DNA of 64,000 nt from PALSA-1296 sp037143335 (GTDB taxonomy: Bacteria; Bacteroidota; Ignavibacteria; Palsa-1295). Positions 35,101 to 42,852 of this stretch are shown here, one piece after another. The first letter of the stretch is position 1. Each line of letters begins with the position of its first letter. Location: NCBI GenBank assembly GCA_037143335.1, contig JBAWZA010000014.1:1-64000 (forward strand), written 5' to 3'. A program made the position numbers and the translations under genes. The notes under the pieces were generated by a model that did no database searches, was not told the DNA's origin, and was given only the letters and a program-made list of their open reading frames with translations.

Positions 35101-35629
35101 CTTGCAACACGATAACACGCTGAGTCCGAATACATTTTATCGCGATACGATTACGCTTCCTGACGGTTGTTACCGTTTTGTCATGATAGATCAAGGCATT
35201 GGTGGAGCAGGTGACGGACTCTCGTGGTGGGCAAATCCGAATCAAGGCTCTGGCACGATGAAGATTAAGAAGACGACAGCGAACACGGTGCTGAAATCTT
35301 TCGCCGCTGATTTCGGTGCAGAAATTTATCATCAATTCGGCGTCGGCAACTTTGCAGGAGTCCCAGAGATTCATGGTGGCGATGTGAAGCTTGAAATTTA
35401 CCCGAATCCAGCTTCGCAGAAATTCACGATAAAGCTTGATGAACCATATCCACAGGATGCGATCATTTCTATTTATGATCTCCTCGGCAACGAAGTATTC
35501 CATTCATTCCGTAGCGCAGTCCAATCCGAAAAAATCCCCGTTGATTTGGGCGAACTCAGCACCGGAAGCTACATCGTTCGAGTAGTGTCGGAGTCAGGGG
35601 TGATAAGTAAGAAAGTGATAGTAAAATAA
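32183..35629 (+). CDS. PNGase F-like glycoamidase with LamG insertion and T9SS domain
   Basis: PNGase F removes N-glycans from glycoproteins. The 1148-residue protein has a signal peptide (residues 1-21), then IIMHYKLRCPPGVQCGEWDY, where Cys61/Cys67 and Asp71 match the first disulfide and catalytic Asp60 of PNGase F. About 530 residues then intervene, including a LamG-like lectin fold (about 282-450: SLHFENTDFIDVPPQALAG, AITISFWQYGNP). From about 604 the PNGase fold resumes (YEIGRYITEYG; Cys726-Ala-Glu-Phe-Cys730 with Glu728 matching Glu206; Cys753/Cys773 the third disulfide). At the position of Glu118 there is Gln653, with Glu655 two residues on. The end (VKLEIYPNPASQKFTIKLDE, LSTGSYIVRVVSESGVISKK) is a T9SS type A domain. 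Secreted, probably surface-bound. Confidence 0.85.
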   Translation: MKFLHICIVTVSLFFVSAIYGQSKRDTLKTFTYGSPAQAKFLFPPLTERYEKIIMHYKLRCPPGVQCGEWDYLMYVNLYDHTGKIDSTSDTVYSFKVNGGILPSIGFDWNPTFSFAPKLSYNVTRQVTNSLDTAIIGAGKSSSNNPLQSSTDVARSQYVWKASELLAAGLKQGDLTGIRFKTADVNGVMNNLRVQMKISTKDSLTPSSYEFGGFITVYDRNTIFPNSGWNKLDFPTSFSWDGASNIVIDISYDNHNSGEFGSLVKADSQAFASGIFAISPKNSLHFENTDFIDVPPQALAGCDSAITISFWQYGNPKYQPQNQSSFEAINSQGQRVLNAHVTWSDGTVYWDAGSVFGSYDRIQKAVAPTDYEGKWTYWTFTKNVKTGAMNIYQNGTLFMNGTSKKRLMSDITRFRLGSGSNGDNNYDGNIDEFAIWNAELPASAIASIMGHGATANATYKKKLRVYYASSVNNHSVLDESGNGFNGTLYGFPMKERVKGRDLYQGFVSTTARPMIMFEEGKYTSKYDTTVSVDTSVNADFQIIRYNATANGPVPKDTLTVYPQQINYVFTKKGTVFDSTRLPVDTTMNLSKTPYMRKFEIINRYEIGRYITEYGNPTSPTNTLANGGEFTWDYDVSDYRTLLHDSVELNAYNQQELVDVQFEFVKGTPPRDPLSVTNLWNGDFWYGTNTPITTWLHPIKVKIPENALNSRILLRPTGHGGGDQENCAEFCPKDHFLLVNNEEKWRQNVWRTDCGLNPLYPQGGTWVYSRTNWCPGADVRTYIHELTPDVKPGDSVTLDYKVEDYKSNGGGNTPNWVLETQLISYGKPNFATNATLVQIKSPSTANAFTRHNPICGNPVVTIQNNGTNVLKSVDISYGIVGAPMSTFHWTGNLGFLDSVDVELGKFSWASSSKKFQATLSNPNGSADEYTDDDALQSDFVAPPVYPSTIVFEFKTNASPEENSYAVYDIAGNVVLQHDNTLSPNTFYRDTITLPDGCYRFVMIDQGIGGAGDGLSWWANPNQGSGTMKIKKTTANTVLKSFAADFGAEIYHQFGVGNFAGVPEIHGGDVKLEIYPNPASQKFTIKLDEPYPQDAIISIYDLLGNEVFHSFRSAVQSEKIPVDLGELSTGSYIVRVVSESGVISKKVIVK

Positions 35630-35637
35630 AAAAGAAA

Positions 35638-35662
35638 CCCCTCTGCATTTAATGCAGGGGGG
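35638..35662 (-). terminator. Terminator of the sigma/anti-sigma-like operon
   Basis: CCCCTCTGCAT and ATGCAGGGGGG form an 11-bp stem (one T-G wobble) with a 3-base loop. On the minus strand it runs into TTTCTTTTTT, so it mainly serves the minus-strand gene at 35693; it may also end the plus-strand PNGase F-like transcript. Confidence 0.85.
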
Positions 35663-35692
35663 CGGTGAGAATTTGAGTTTAGTTGTGTAAAC

Positions 35693-37321
35693 TTATTTTT
35701 CAATCACGAGGCGTTGCATGGTCTGCTCGCCCTTGTCGGTTGTGATGACGAGGAGATAGACTCCGGCAGTCAAGCTTGAAAGATTTATTTCGTGCTGATA
35801 AGAACCTGCCGCAATTTCAGTAATGCTTCCACCATCCTTGACTCGCTTGCCAAGCAGATCGTGAATACTAAAGACGAGCGTCCGAGGTTCACTGAGTGAG
35901 AAATGAAGTGTTGTATGTAACTTCGCAGGATTTGGGAATAATACTGACTTCGTAAGAATCGCATTTCCTGTCGGTAGCTGAGTTGGCGTAGTCTGTTTTT
36001 GCTCGGCTTCCGTCACTATTGCAGAGAGTGCCTTATCTGGGTTGTACCAGAAAATCAGCCCATCGTCGTAGGTGATGCCTTCGGCAGGATCAGCATGTTC
36101 GCTCGATGCTTGGCGGACAAGGACTGGGATGAGGTTATTCAAGTCATTCATTCGTTTCTGAATATCTGCCAAATCAAGATCAATATTTGAAATCTCGTTA
36201 TCGGAAACATCTATGTCGTTCTCGAGTTTGAGTTGATTCAGTTTTTCGCCAAGTGAGTCGAGCTTCTCAAGGTGGAGTTTTGTGATTACTTCTGTTAGCT
36301 CCTTCGTTGCACGTTCAATTTGTTGGCTGGAGGCATTCAATGAGGAATCAATTTGGATATGCCTATCCATCTTCACTACCATTTTTCTGTGCTTCCCGTT
36401 TGACGAGGTATCAGAAATTGATTTGTCGGAGTTCACAACGATATGCATTTGCATTTTTTTCGGATTGGCACTGATCTCTTCGCCATTCTGATTGACTTCA
36501 GCTACAATCTTGATTGCATCGCGAAGGTTTTTTATCTCATTCGAATCCAGCCCAACTTTGAGGTAGTCCACATCGCCGTCATTCCCGCCGATTTGGAACT
36601 TGCCACCTATCTTTATTGCATTCTTGATCAGTTCGGATATTTTTGAAGGATCAATTTCTTCGTCTTCTGCGCGGGAATTAATTTGCATCGCGCGAATTTT
36701 CTTTCCATATGATTCAGATGAGAACTGCATCAACCTCTTATTACCTTTAGTGTCGGTTACGATCATCGGTGCAAATCGTGGTGCATCGGTAACTTCGGGC
36801 ATATCATCAAGTGTAATTCCCCAACTGTTTTGTGGGAATGACATCGTAAAGATTTTTCCATTTTCATTTTTTTGTGAGAAGCTCACGGCTCCGTCTGATT
36901 TTTTGGTCAACCCCATCGCTGCAAATTTTGAAGCAGGCAGTTCGATAGGTTTTATTCCTTCAACTTTCGCAGGCGTATTAATGACGACAATCTTTTGCTC
37001 TACTTTGCGTTCGTGCTTTGCCGGTTCCTCAGTAAACCGAGCTGTTGGTAGAGCGATGAGTTGTTGTGTCGGCGAATTGATTGCACTTTGCTTTATTAGT
37101 GGTTGCTCTGGCGTCGCACTTAAGGCGAGATAGCCAATGAATGCTGCAAGAGAGAGTCCGATAGTTGACATAAGTATTCCTTTCGTTGAAAAAATGATTG
37201 GTGTAGTCGGAAGATGTTCATGCTTTGCGATGACATCACGAGCATGTTCTTGTGAAATGACGGGTTCATCCTGCCGTGCTTTGGCAAAATAATCGTCAAG
37301 ATGTTTATTATTGTTTTTCAT
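35693..37321 (-). CDS. Membrane-anchored ECF partner (anti-sigma-like) with T9SS sorting domain
   Basis: The 542-residue protein starts with a charged cytosolic segment (MKNNNKHLDDYFAKARQDEP to about residue 45), then one membrane segment (about 46-68: GILMSTIGLSLAAFIGYLAL). This is the layout of many anti-sigma factors, and it lies 2 bases after an ECF sigma gene. The long outer part has low-complexity polar stretches and helices. The end (about 460-542: LTKSVLFPNPAKLHTTLHFS, FSIHDLLGKRVKDGGSITE, LSSLTAGVYLLVITTDKGEQ) is a T9SS type A sorting domain, which is unusual for a protein with an internal membrane anchor. Alternative: a signal-anchor surface protein rather than an anti-sigma factor. 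Not a named family. Confidence 0.72.
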   Translation of the reverse strand: MKNNNKHLDDYFAKARQDEPVISQEHARDVIAKHEHLPTTPIIFSTKGILMSTIGLSLAAFIGYLALSATPEQPLIKQSAINSPTQQLIALPTARFTEEPAKHERKVEQKIVVINTPAKVEGIKPIELPASKFAAMGLTKKSDGAVSFSQKNENGKIFTMSFPQNSWGITLDDMPEVTDAPRFAPMIVTDTKGNKRLMQFSSESYGKKIRAMQINSRAEDEEIDPSKISELIKNAIKIGGKFQIGGNDGDVDYLKVGLDSNEIKNLRDAIKIVAEVNQNGEEISANPKKMQMHIVVNSDKSISDTSSNGKHRKMVVKMDRHIQIDSSLNASSQQIERATKELTEVITKLHLEKLDSLGEKLNQLKLENDIDVSDNEISNIDLDLADIQKRMNDLNNLIPVLVRQASSEHADPAEGITYDDGLIFWYNPDKALSAIVTEAEQKQTTPTQLPTGNAILTKSVLFPNPAKLHTTLHFSLSEPRTLVFSIHDLLGKRVKDGGSITEIAAGSYQHEINLSSLTAGVYLLVITTDKGEQTMQRLVIEK

Positions 37322-37323
37322 AG

Positions 37324-37923
37324 TTATTTCACTCCTCTTCGTGCAAAAGTCTGCGCAAATTCAAGCCCACCTTGCACTGTGGGCGGCGAAGTCACGACAA
37401 CACTTCTTCGTGGCTCCTCGTGAGCGCCGAGTAACGTAGCAAGTTTCTCTCTGGCTCGTGCGATTCGAGATTTGACACCAGATAAACTCCCTCCTTGAAC
37501 CTCCTGAATTTCAAGAAGCGATAAACCAGAAATCTCGAACAATACTAACGCTTCGGCTTGTGGTTTCGGCAACTTTTGAATGGCGCCATAAAGTAGTTCA
37601 TTATCGGCTGCCGCGTCAGGCGCAGAACTTGAGTCTTGTATTTGCTCCGCCAATTGCGGATCATAAACAGCTTTCTTTTTATTCCGCCACCGCCACCGTT
37701 TGTTCAATCTGGTTGCTGTAGTAAATAGATAGCTCGAAAAACTTTCGGACTTTCCATTCATTGAATCAAGATGCTCATAGGCTACCAAGATTGTCTCACT
37801 CATGAGGTCTCTGGCATCGTCAGCGTCTCTCGAAATTGCACGGCAATACCGTGCCAGCCCAGGCCGAATTGGCTCGAGGAGGTCAAGAAAATGCTGTTGC
37901 CTCTCGTCTAAGAGAAAACTCAT
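37324..37923 (-). CDS. ECF-type RNA polymerase sigma factor (second)
   Basis: The 199-residue protein has region 2 (about 15-90: RPGLARYCRAISRDADDARD, LMSETILVAYEHLDSM, SSYLFTTATRLNKRWRW) and region 4 (about 108-165: ELLYGAIQKLPKPQAEALVL, FEISGLSLLEIQEVQGGSLS, GVKSRIARAREKLATLL). A 30-residue tail follows (EEPRRSVVVTSPPTVQGG). It begins at the ATG at 37923 and is followed by the T9SS-tagged membrane protein with only 2 bases between, so the two are translated together. Target genes are unknown. Confidence 0.9.
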   Translation of the reverse strand: MSFLLDERQQHFLDLLEPIRPGLARYCRAISRDADDARDLMSETILVAYEHLDSMNGKSESFSSYLFTTATRLNKRWRWRNKKKAVYDPQLAEQIQDSSSAPDAAADNELLYGAIQKLPKPQAEALVLFEISGLSLLEIQEVQGGSLSGVKSRIARAREKLATLLGAHEEPRRSVVVTSPPTVQGGLEFAQTFARRGVK

Positions 37924-38004
37924 GAGCCTGTATAAGTAATTGTAGCCGCGCTGTTACATTGGGTAAGAGACAGAAGTCGGGGAAAAGTCGCAGGGAAAAG
38001 AATT

Positions 38005-38772
38005 TTATTTTGACTTTCCCATCGCAGAGAATACCTTACCACTCTTGTTACGATTCCGCTGCATGCCTTCGATGTGGTGAGCGAAGTAGGCGCGGAAAAG
38101 ATTATTGAGTTGGAAAATAGCCTGTTCGCTCATTCGTAGTTGCGAAGAGTTCTGAATTTCTGTTCGCTCCAAATGCGCAAGAGCTGCAACGGTTTCAGGG
38201 GAGAGCAATACTAATCTGTCGTTTTCGCTTTCGTCATTCTGTAACTCGATAACCGAACCGTTGAAAATGTCAAAGTATGAAGACTTTGTACTATCGCGAT
38301 TCATCCGATCCATCTTCACTGCGAAACCAGCAAAGGATAGATACTTCAGGTAGTACGAAAACAGCACTGATGAGACAGCCTTACTTTCAGAAGTTGAATT
38401 AAGGGTTTGCAATGCGGTCTGCACAAGTCGGAAAAGATTGGGGTGGGATTCTTCATGATGCTGTGCCTGCAGGAGCAATTCGACCATACGAGTAGCGGCT
38501 TCGATATGCTCCAGATCGGATTGTAGGTTTCTCAGTGGCGTGATAATTTCTGCATTTGAAAGGAGGTAGAGGTCGCGCCCTTCCTTTTTGTAGAAACTCA
38601 CTTTCGATGAGGTGAAAGGTTCGAGAGCAGATCCGAACTTCGATTTCATCTCTCGCGCACCTTTGGCAATCACATCAACCATGCCGAAATCTAAGGTGTA
38701 AATCGAGACAATCTTGGAGGTATCTCCTTGCTTCCTTGATCGGAGGATTATCGAGTCGGTCGTGACAAGCAT
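38005..38772 (-). CDS. recO: DNA repair protein RecO
   Basis: RecO helps RecR load RecA onto gapped DNA in the RecFOR pathway. The 255-residue protein has the N-terminal OB-fold start VTTDSIILRSRKQGDTSKIV, then TLDFGMVDVIAKGAREMKSK with the conserved GxR, and the helical domain DLEHIEAATRMVELLLQAQH. The zinc-ribbon cysteines found in some RecO proteins are absent, as in many family members. It stands alone on the minus strand and is divergent from the small lipoprotein gene. Confidence 0.9.
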   Translation of the reverse strand: MLVTTDSIILRSRKQGDTSKIVSIYTLDFGMVDVIAKGAREMKSKFGSALEPFTSSKVSFYKKEGRDLYLLSNAEIITPLRNLQSDLEHIEAATRMVELLLQAQHHEESHPNLFRLVQTALQTLNSTSESKAVSSVLFSYYLKYLSFAGFAVKMDRMNRDSTKSSYFDIFNGSVIELQNDESENDRLVLLSPETVAALAHLERTEIQNSSQLRMSEQAIFQLNNLFRAYFAHHIEGMQRNRNKSGKVFSAMGKSK

Positions 38773-38877
38773 AAAAAAAATGGGTTAAGCTTGTATCTTT
38801 CAGTTAGCAAAAGCGTTTATTCAGTGGAACGTCTCAGCCGTTCTGTCTCTTTAGTATATATACCAAACGAATTTTGT

Positions 38878-39273
38878 ATGAAAAAGACTTTCCTTGTAGC
38901 CGCTTTCTTGAGTATTGTTTCTCTAAACAGTTGTTCGCCTGATCTGCCTACGACACCTTCAACGATGTTGAATCACGATAAAATTGGTAGCGTGATGTAT
39001 CAGTCGGCGACAAAACACGATACGAATACCTATATTTTCTCGCTCTCATGTGGATGTGGGTTTGAGTTCGGAATTGAAAAATACGACACGACAAACATCC
39101 GATATGATGTCTCGCGGATTGCAGTACGATCAAGCGGACACACAATCAAAGCCTATCCAGCACCAAGCCTTATGCCAGGAACATATTACGGTTCGTTGGC
39201 TTTAGTTACCCTTAAGCCTGATACGCAGGAGGATTTCCGAGATACCTTGCGTGACACGCTCATCGTTCAGTGA
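38878..39273 (+). CDS. Small lipoprotein of unknown function
   Basis: The ATG at 38878 gives MKKTFLVAAFLSIVSLNSC, a lipoprotein signal with Cys19; an upstream in-frame start would bury it. The mature 112 residues are rich in Thr, Asp and Tyr, with the pattern GSVMYQSATKHDTNTYIFSL and SCGCGFEFGIEKYDTTNIRY. No family is recognised. It has no partner gene on the same strand; the next gene is on the opposite strand. Confidence 0.7.
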   Translation: MKKTFLVAAFLSIVSLNSCSPDLPTTPSTMLNHDKIGSVMYQSATKHDTNTYIFSLSCGCGFEFGIEKYDTTNIRYDVSRIAVRSSGHTIKAYPAPSLMPGTYYGSLALVTLKPDTQEDFRDTLRDTLIVQ

Positions 39274-39292
39274 ACGGTGCAGTGTCAGCTGT

Positions 39293-40369
39293 TTAGAGTA
39301 TGATTAGCTCCTTCGGGGATTTATTAATCAACTCAACGCTATCTTTGCGCATGACAACATCGTCTTCGATGCGCACTCCGCCAATGCCCTCAATATAGAT
39401 GCCAGGTTCGATAGTGAACACTTGCCCCGGTTCAAGTGTGAAACGCTCACCGCGTTGAGCTATGACTGGAATTTCATGAACTTCAATGCCGAGCCCGTGG
39501 CCTGTGCCATGACCAAATTTTGAACCATAACCATGCAGGGTGATGTAATCACGTGCAACGCTATCAAGCTCGCGGCCATTCATACCAGGTCGTGCTTTAT
39601 CTATTGCACGCTGTTGAGCAACCCGAACCACATCATACATTTTTTGCAATTCCGTTGATACCTTTCCTATTGCAACTGTACGAGTCATATCAGAATTAAA
39701 GCCTTTGTACCGTACTCCGAAGTCGAGCGTAACTAATTCATTCTTTTTTAGTTTCTTATCGCTTGCCAAACCGTGTGGTAGTGCAGAGCGCTCGCCACTT
39801 GCCACGATAACTTCGAAGGCATCGGCTTCGCCACCTAATTTTTTTGTGAGATAGGAAATCTCGGCGGATACATCACGCTCGGACATTCCGGGCTTCATTG
39901 TCTCAAGTATTTTTGCAAATACTTGGTCACCTATCTCAGCCGCTTTTTGGATCATGCCAATCTCATCGTCCGTCTTGATCATGGTCATAGATTCGACCAT
40001 TTCTTTTTTTGCGACAAGTTTCAAGTGACGAAATTTCTTGCGTAAGAAATCGTGCATCCAAAATGGGATACGATTCTCTTCGAAGCCAACAGCGTCAAAA
40101 TCCATGAAGAGTTGCTTATCTACAATCGCATCAAGTAACGTACGCTCGCGATCAACGATGGTGATCTTCGCACCAGCAACTTCGATCTTGACCTGCGCTT
40201 TGTATCTAAAATCTGTAAAGAAGTGGGGCTTGCCCTGTGCCGGACATATAAGAATTCCATTCGAACCAGAATAGCCAATGAGATAGTGGATATTCGGAAG
40301 GTGAGTAATCAGAAGAGCATCAAGCCCATGATCGCGAACTGTCTTCTGTAATCGTGCTAAACGTGCCAT
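39293..40369 (-). CDS. M24-family Xaa-Pro aminopeptidase-like metallopeptidase
   Basis: Creatinase-fold peptidases of this type cleave N-terminal residues before proline. The 358-residue protein has the N-terminal creatinase domain (about 1-130) and the pita-bread catalytic domain with all metal ligands: Asp216 in TLDFGV, Asp227 in SDMTRT, His291 in GHGTGHGLG, Glu321 in FTIEPGIY and Glu335 in GGVRIEDDV; His298 (EVHE) is the general His. It is close to YpdF/PapA-type short prolidases in length. It lies alone between the lipoprotein gene and mtgA. Confidence 0.92.
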   Translation of the reverse strand: MARLARLQKTVRDHGLDALLITHLPNIHYLIGYSGSNGILICPAQGKPHFFTDFRYKAQVKIEVAGAKITIVDRERTLLDAIVDKQLFMDFDAVGFEENRIPFWMHDFLRKKFRHLKLVAKKEMVESMTMIKTDDEIGMIQKAAEIGDQVFAKILETMKPGMSERDVSAEISYLTKKLGGEADAFEVIVASGERSALPHGLASDKKLKKNELVTLDFGVRYKGFNSDMTRTVAIGKVSTELQKMYDVVRVAQQRAIDKARPGMNGRELDSVARDYITLHGYGSKFGHGTGHGLGIEVHEIPVIAQRGERFTLEPGQVFTIEPGIYIEGIGGVRIEDDVVMRKDSVELINKSPKELIIL

Positions 40370-40444
40370 GAAAGTAAGTGAAAAAAAATGTGAACGAAAA
40401 GAACACGCAAGCCTGAAAGAAAAGTCCGTATTGTCGCGGCGATT

Positions 40445-41215
40445 TTAGTCTGGCTCGCCGTCTTCTTCAACATCGGACGGAATGCCTCGCATCTGATTCA
40501 AGATCCGAGATGAGCGTCGTTGAATATATGACGAAGGACGCGACGCACTCCACCGAACTGGATTCGGCAACACTGCGGCAAGTCTCGAAGCTTCATATGC
40601 ACTCAAAGATTTAGCAGACTTATGAAAATGATACTCCGCACCAGCCTCAATCCCATAGACACTCGGAGCTAACTCGACGATGTTGGCGTACATCTGTAAG
40701 ATGCGTTGCTTAGACCAAAAAAATTCGATTAGTACCGTATAGTATGCCTCCACTCCTTTCCGAATCATGCTGTGCCATGGCGGAAGAAAGAGATTCTTAG
40801 CGACCTGCTGGCTAATCGTACTCGCGCCTCGCATCGGACGGTTCGGGTGTCTGGCATGTTCGCGTTTGGCGTTTTCAATTTCGGCCATATCAAAACCGTT
40901 GTGGTCATAGAATCTTTGGTCTTCAGCTGCGACAACTGCTTGAATAAAATTGTCGGGCATTTCGCTCCATGCTAGATTCGAGTGCGAGAAGCCAACAGGC
41001 TCACCAGCGAAGAGGTGATCTATCCCGCGGAAGCAGATCATTGCTGTGATTGGCGGATTAATAAAACGGAGGATCAGAACTTGAAAAATCGGAATGACCA
41101 AACATGCAAGGGCGATTTTCCAGAGAATGGAAAATATTTTTTTACCCCGACTCCGTACTTTTGGGGAATCCGAACTGTTGTCTTCGTTATTATTTTGTGA
41201 TGAAACGGATTCCAT
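40445..41215 (-). CDS. mtgA: Monofunctional peptidoglycan glycosyltransferase
   Basis: MtgA polymerises lipid II glycans. The 256-residue protein has a cytosolic basic start, a membrane segment (about 28-50: FSILWKIALACLVIPIFQVL), then the GT51 domain: VAAEDQRFYDHNGFD carries the catalytic Glu, RGASTISQQVAKNLFL is the second conserved box, and QRILQMYANIVELAPSVYGI and EYHFHKSAKSLSAYEASRLA follow. There is no transpeptidase domain. Its start overlaps the divergent methyltransferase start by 16 bases. Confidence 0.93.
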   Translation of the reverse strand: MESVSSQNNNEDNSSDSPKVRSRGKKIFSILWKIALACLVIPIFQVLILRFINPPITAMICFRGIDHLFAGEPVGFSHSNLAWSEMPDNFIQAVVAAEDQRFYDHNGFDMAEIENAKREHARHPNRPMRGASTISQQVAKNLFLPPWHSMIRKGVEAYYTVLIEFFWSKQRILQMYANIVELAPSVYGIEAGAEYHFHKSAKSLSAYEASRLAAVLPNPVRWSASRPSSYIQRRSSRILNQMRGIPSDVEEDGEPD

Positions 41216-42411
41216 TAAGCATTTCTGAAAATTATATAGCCGCGCTCAGCGAGCGATTAGGCTTTGATCTCAGCCCGAAAAATCTGTTAACGAAGGCTGG
41301 GAAAGCATATATCTTAAAAAAAGCAGCTTTTGTTTCGCAAATCAGCGAAGGCTTGACGCTGAACCGCGAGAAATTCCTCCAGACAGACTATCTCAAAGAT
41401 CCTGAAATTAGTGAAGCATATCTGCTCTATTTCATGACGACAAATTTGCTCAAGATCATTCAGCCTCTGCAAGAGCTTGAGCTATCGGGCATCTTCGATA
41501 CTCCAAAAATCAATGTACTCGATTTCGGAACAGGCACAGGGGCTGCGATGTGGGGGTTGATTGAATACCTCAGACTTACCACAAATACACCGGAGCTTTC
41601 GCTGACGCTGACAGATTCTTTGGATGAGAACCTTCACTCGGCCGAAAAATTTGGAGAGTCATTCATTCCGAAATACTTCAGCGGAACGACTTCCAAACCG
41701 AAACTCGGATTCTCGAAATATGACGTGACTAATCCGACGGTGATTCCAAGGCTGGTGAAAGACAATGCTCCCTATCATCTCATCACTGGCATGAATGTGT
41801 TGAATGAATTGGATGAGGCAGCAGATGCCTTGCTTCTCGAATCATTCAATCAGCTCCTTGATTCTGATGGAGCAATGGTATTCATTGAACCTGCAAATCG
41901 AGATCAATCGAGACGGTTGCTCCGATTTAGGGACACCGCACTATTACAGGGTCACAAAGTTTTCTCACCTTGCACAATGCAGCTCTCGTGTCCAGCTTTG
42001 GTGAGCACTGATGACTGGTGTCATCACAACACCGCTTGGGAGCGGCCCGCATTTATTAAGGCAATTGATGATGCAACCGGTTTACTCCGGCTCTCACTCA
42101 AATATAGCTATCTCATTATCCGAAAGGACGGTAAGACGATGCAAGATGTGCTCGGCACAACAGGTCTGATGCGTACGGTGAGCGAAAGATTTGATGAGAA
42201 GGGGAGGACACGAGCAATCTTGTGTGGTGAAACTGGAAGAGCAGAGTATGTTGTGAATAAACGGGATAAGTCTCCGGTTAATGGGGATTTTTTCCGAACA
42301 GAAAGATACGATCTGCTTTCAGTTGGCGATGTAGAAGCTCGGGAGCATGACAGGCGGATCACAGACTTGTCCCCAATTTCTATCATGCTCCCAAAATTGG
42401 GAGCACGATAA
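41200..42411 (+). CDS. Rsm22-like SAM-dependent methyltransferase with Fe-S type cysteines
   Basis: Rsm22-type proteins are mitochondrial/bacterial ribosome-associated methyltransferase-like proteins. The 403-residue product starts at 41200 (MKRIPLSISENYIAALSERL). The SAM site is NVLDFGTGTGAAMWGLIEYL (about 103-122). A cysteine set of the family type follows, HKVFSPCTMQLSCPALVSTD then DWCHHNTAWERPA, which resembles the Fe-S cluster region. The tail (about 300-403) has the usual beta extension. The start overlaps the divergent mtgA start by 16 bases. A hairpin spans its end at 42387-42404. Confidence 0.8.
   Translation: MKRIPLSISENYIAALSERLGFDLSPKNLLTKAGKAYILKKAAFVSQISEGLTLNREKFLQTDYLKDPEISEAYLLYFMTTNLLKIIQPLQELELSGIFDTPKINVLDFGTGTGAAMWGLIEYLRLTTNTPELSLTLTDSLDENLHSAEKFGESFIPKYFSGTTSKPKLGFSKYDVTNPTVIPRLVKDNAPYHLITGMNVLNELDEAADALLLESFNQLLDSDGAMVFIEPANRDQSRRLLRFRDTALLQGHKVFSPCTMQLSCPALVSTDDWCHHNTAWERPAFIKAIDDATGLLRLSLKYSYLIIRKDGKTMQDVLGTTGLMRTVSERFDEKGRTRAILCGETGRAEYVVNKRDKSPVNGDFFRTERYDLLSVGDVEAREHDRRITDLSPISIMLPKLGAR
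42387..42404 (+). terminator. Hairpin at the end of the Rsm22-like gene
   Basis: GCTCCC (42387-42392) and GGGAGC (42399-42404) pair around AAAATT. The stem lies in the last codons, and no T-run follows at once, so terminator strength is uncertain. Confidence 0.4.
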
Positions 42412-42461
42412 TCACAATTTCAAGAAAAAAATAGGAATTTAGCATTTTTCTTTCAAAAACA

Positions 42462-42493
42462 TTTGGATTTGGCAATTTTGTGTTGTATATTTG
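42462..42493 (+). promoter_or_regulatory. Bacteroidota-type promoter before the 63-residue gene
   Basis: TTTG at 42462-42465 and TATATTTG at 42486-42493 are 20 bases apart, matching the TTTG-N19/21-TAnnTTTG consensus. Transcription would start near 42500, at an ATG of a 25-codon frame (42501-42578). Confidence 0.65.
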
Positions 42494-42500
42494 TATTGTA

Positions 42501-42578
42501 ATGTTCGACGAGCTATTTCGGGAGCACGCTCCCATGAGGTGGCAAGTGGAGCATTCAGGTGTTCATGGAATGTATTAA
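42501..42578 (+). CDS. Possible 25-residue leader peptide
   Basis: ATG at 42501 opens a 25-codon frame (MFDELFREHAPMRWQVEHSG then VHGMY) ending TAA at 42576-42578. It starts almost exactly at the predicted transcription start, so it would be leaderless. A GGGAG/CTCCC stem at 42520-42533 lies inside it. It could be a leader peptide or chance. Confidence 0.25.
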   Translation: MFDELFREHAPMRWQVEHSGVHGMY

Positions 42579-42599
42579 CGCCCCTTTACAAATACGCTT

Positions 42600-42791
42600 A
42601 TGATAGCAACACTCGACCGCCTACTTGTGCTTAGCCGCAAACTGCACACTGCCAAAGTTCAATCCGAAAGTGAGCCAATCTTTGTTTCGCTTGATCTGAA
42701 CGAGCTTCAGCTCCTCAAACGTCTGGCAGATGATTATCTCGAAGAATCGGAGACAGTCCTCTACCAAGCTGATCACAGAGCTTTAGCTTAG
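42600..42791 (+). CDS. Small protein of 63 residues, unknown function
   Basis: The product MIATLDRLLVLSRKLHTAKV continues as QSESEPIFVSLDLNELQLLK and RLADDYLEESETVLYQADHR, a likely all-helical acidic peptide. No family is recognised and the ribosome-binding site is weak. A well-formed promoter lies upstream at 42462-42493, which is the main reason to call it. It is followed by the convergent msrC gene. Confidence 0.45.
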   Translation: MIATLDRLLVLSRKLHTAKVQSESEPIFVSLDLNELQLLKRLADDYLEESETVLYQADHRALA

Positions 42792-42852
42792 ATTGGTTAG
42801 CAGTCTTTTTCGCCTTACGTGCTATCCGACCATGTCAGATGCTTCGGGGGAG

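Noticed and set aside
34907..35503. 198-residue minus-strand frame inside the PNGase F-like gene
   Set aside because: It is antisense to the conserved T9SS region, and the product is rich in Arg/Ile with no domain.
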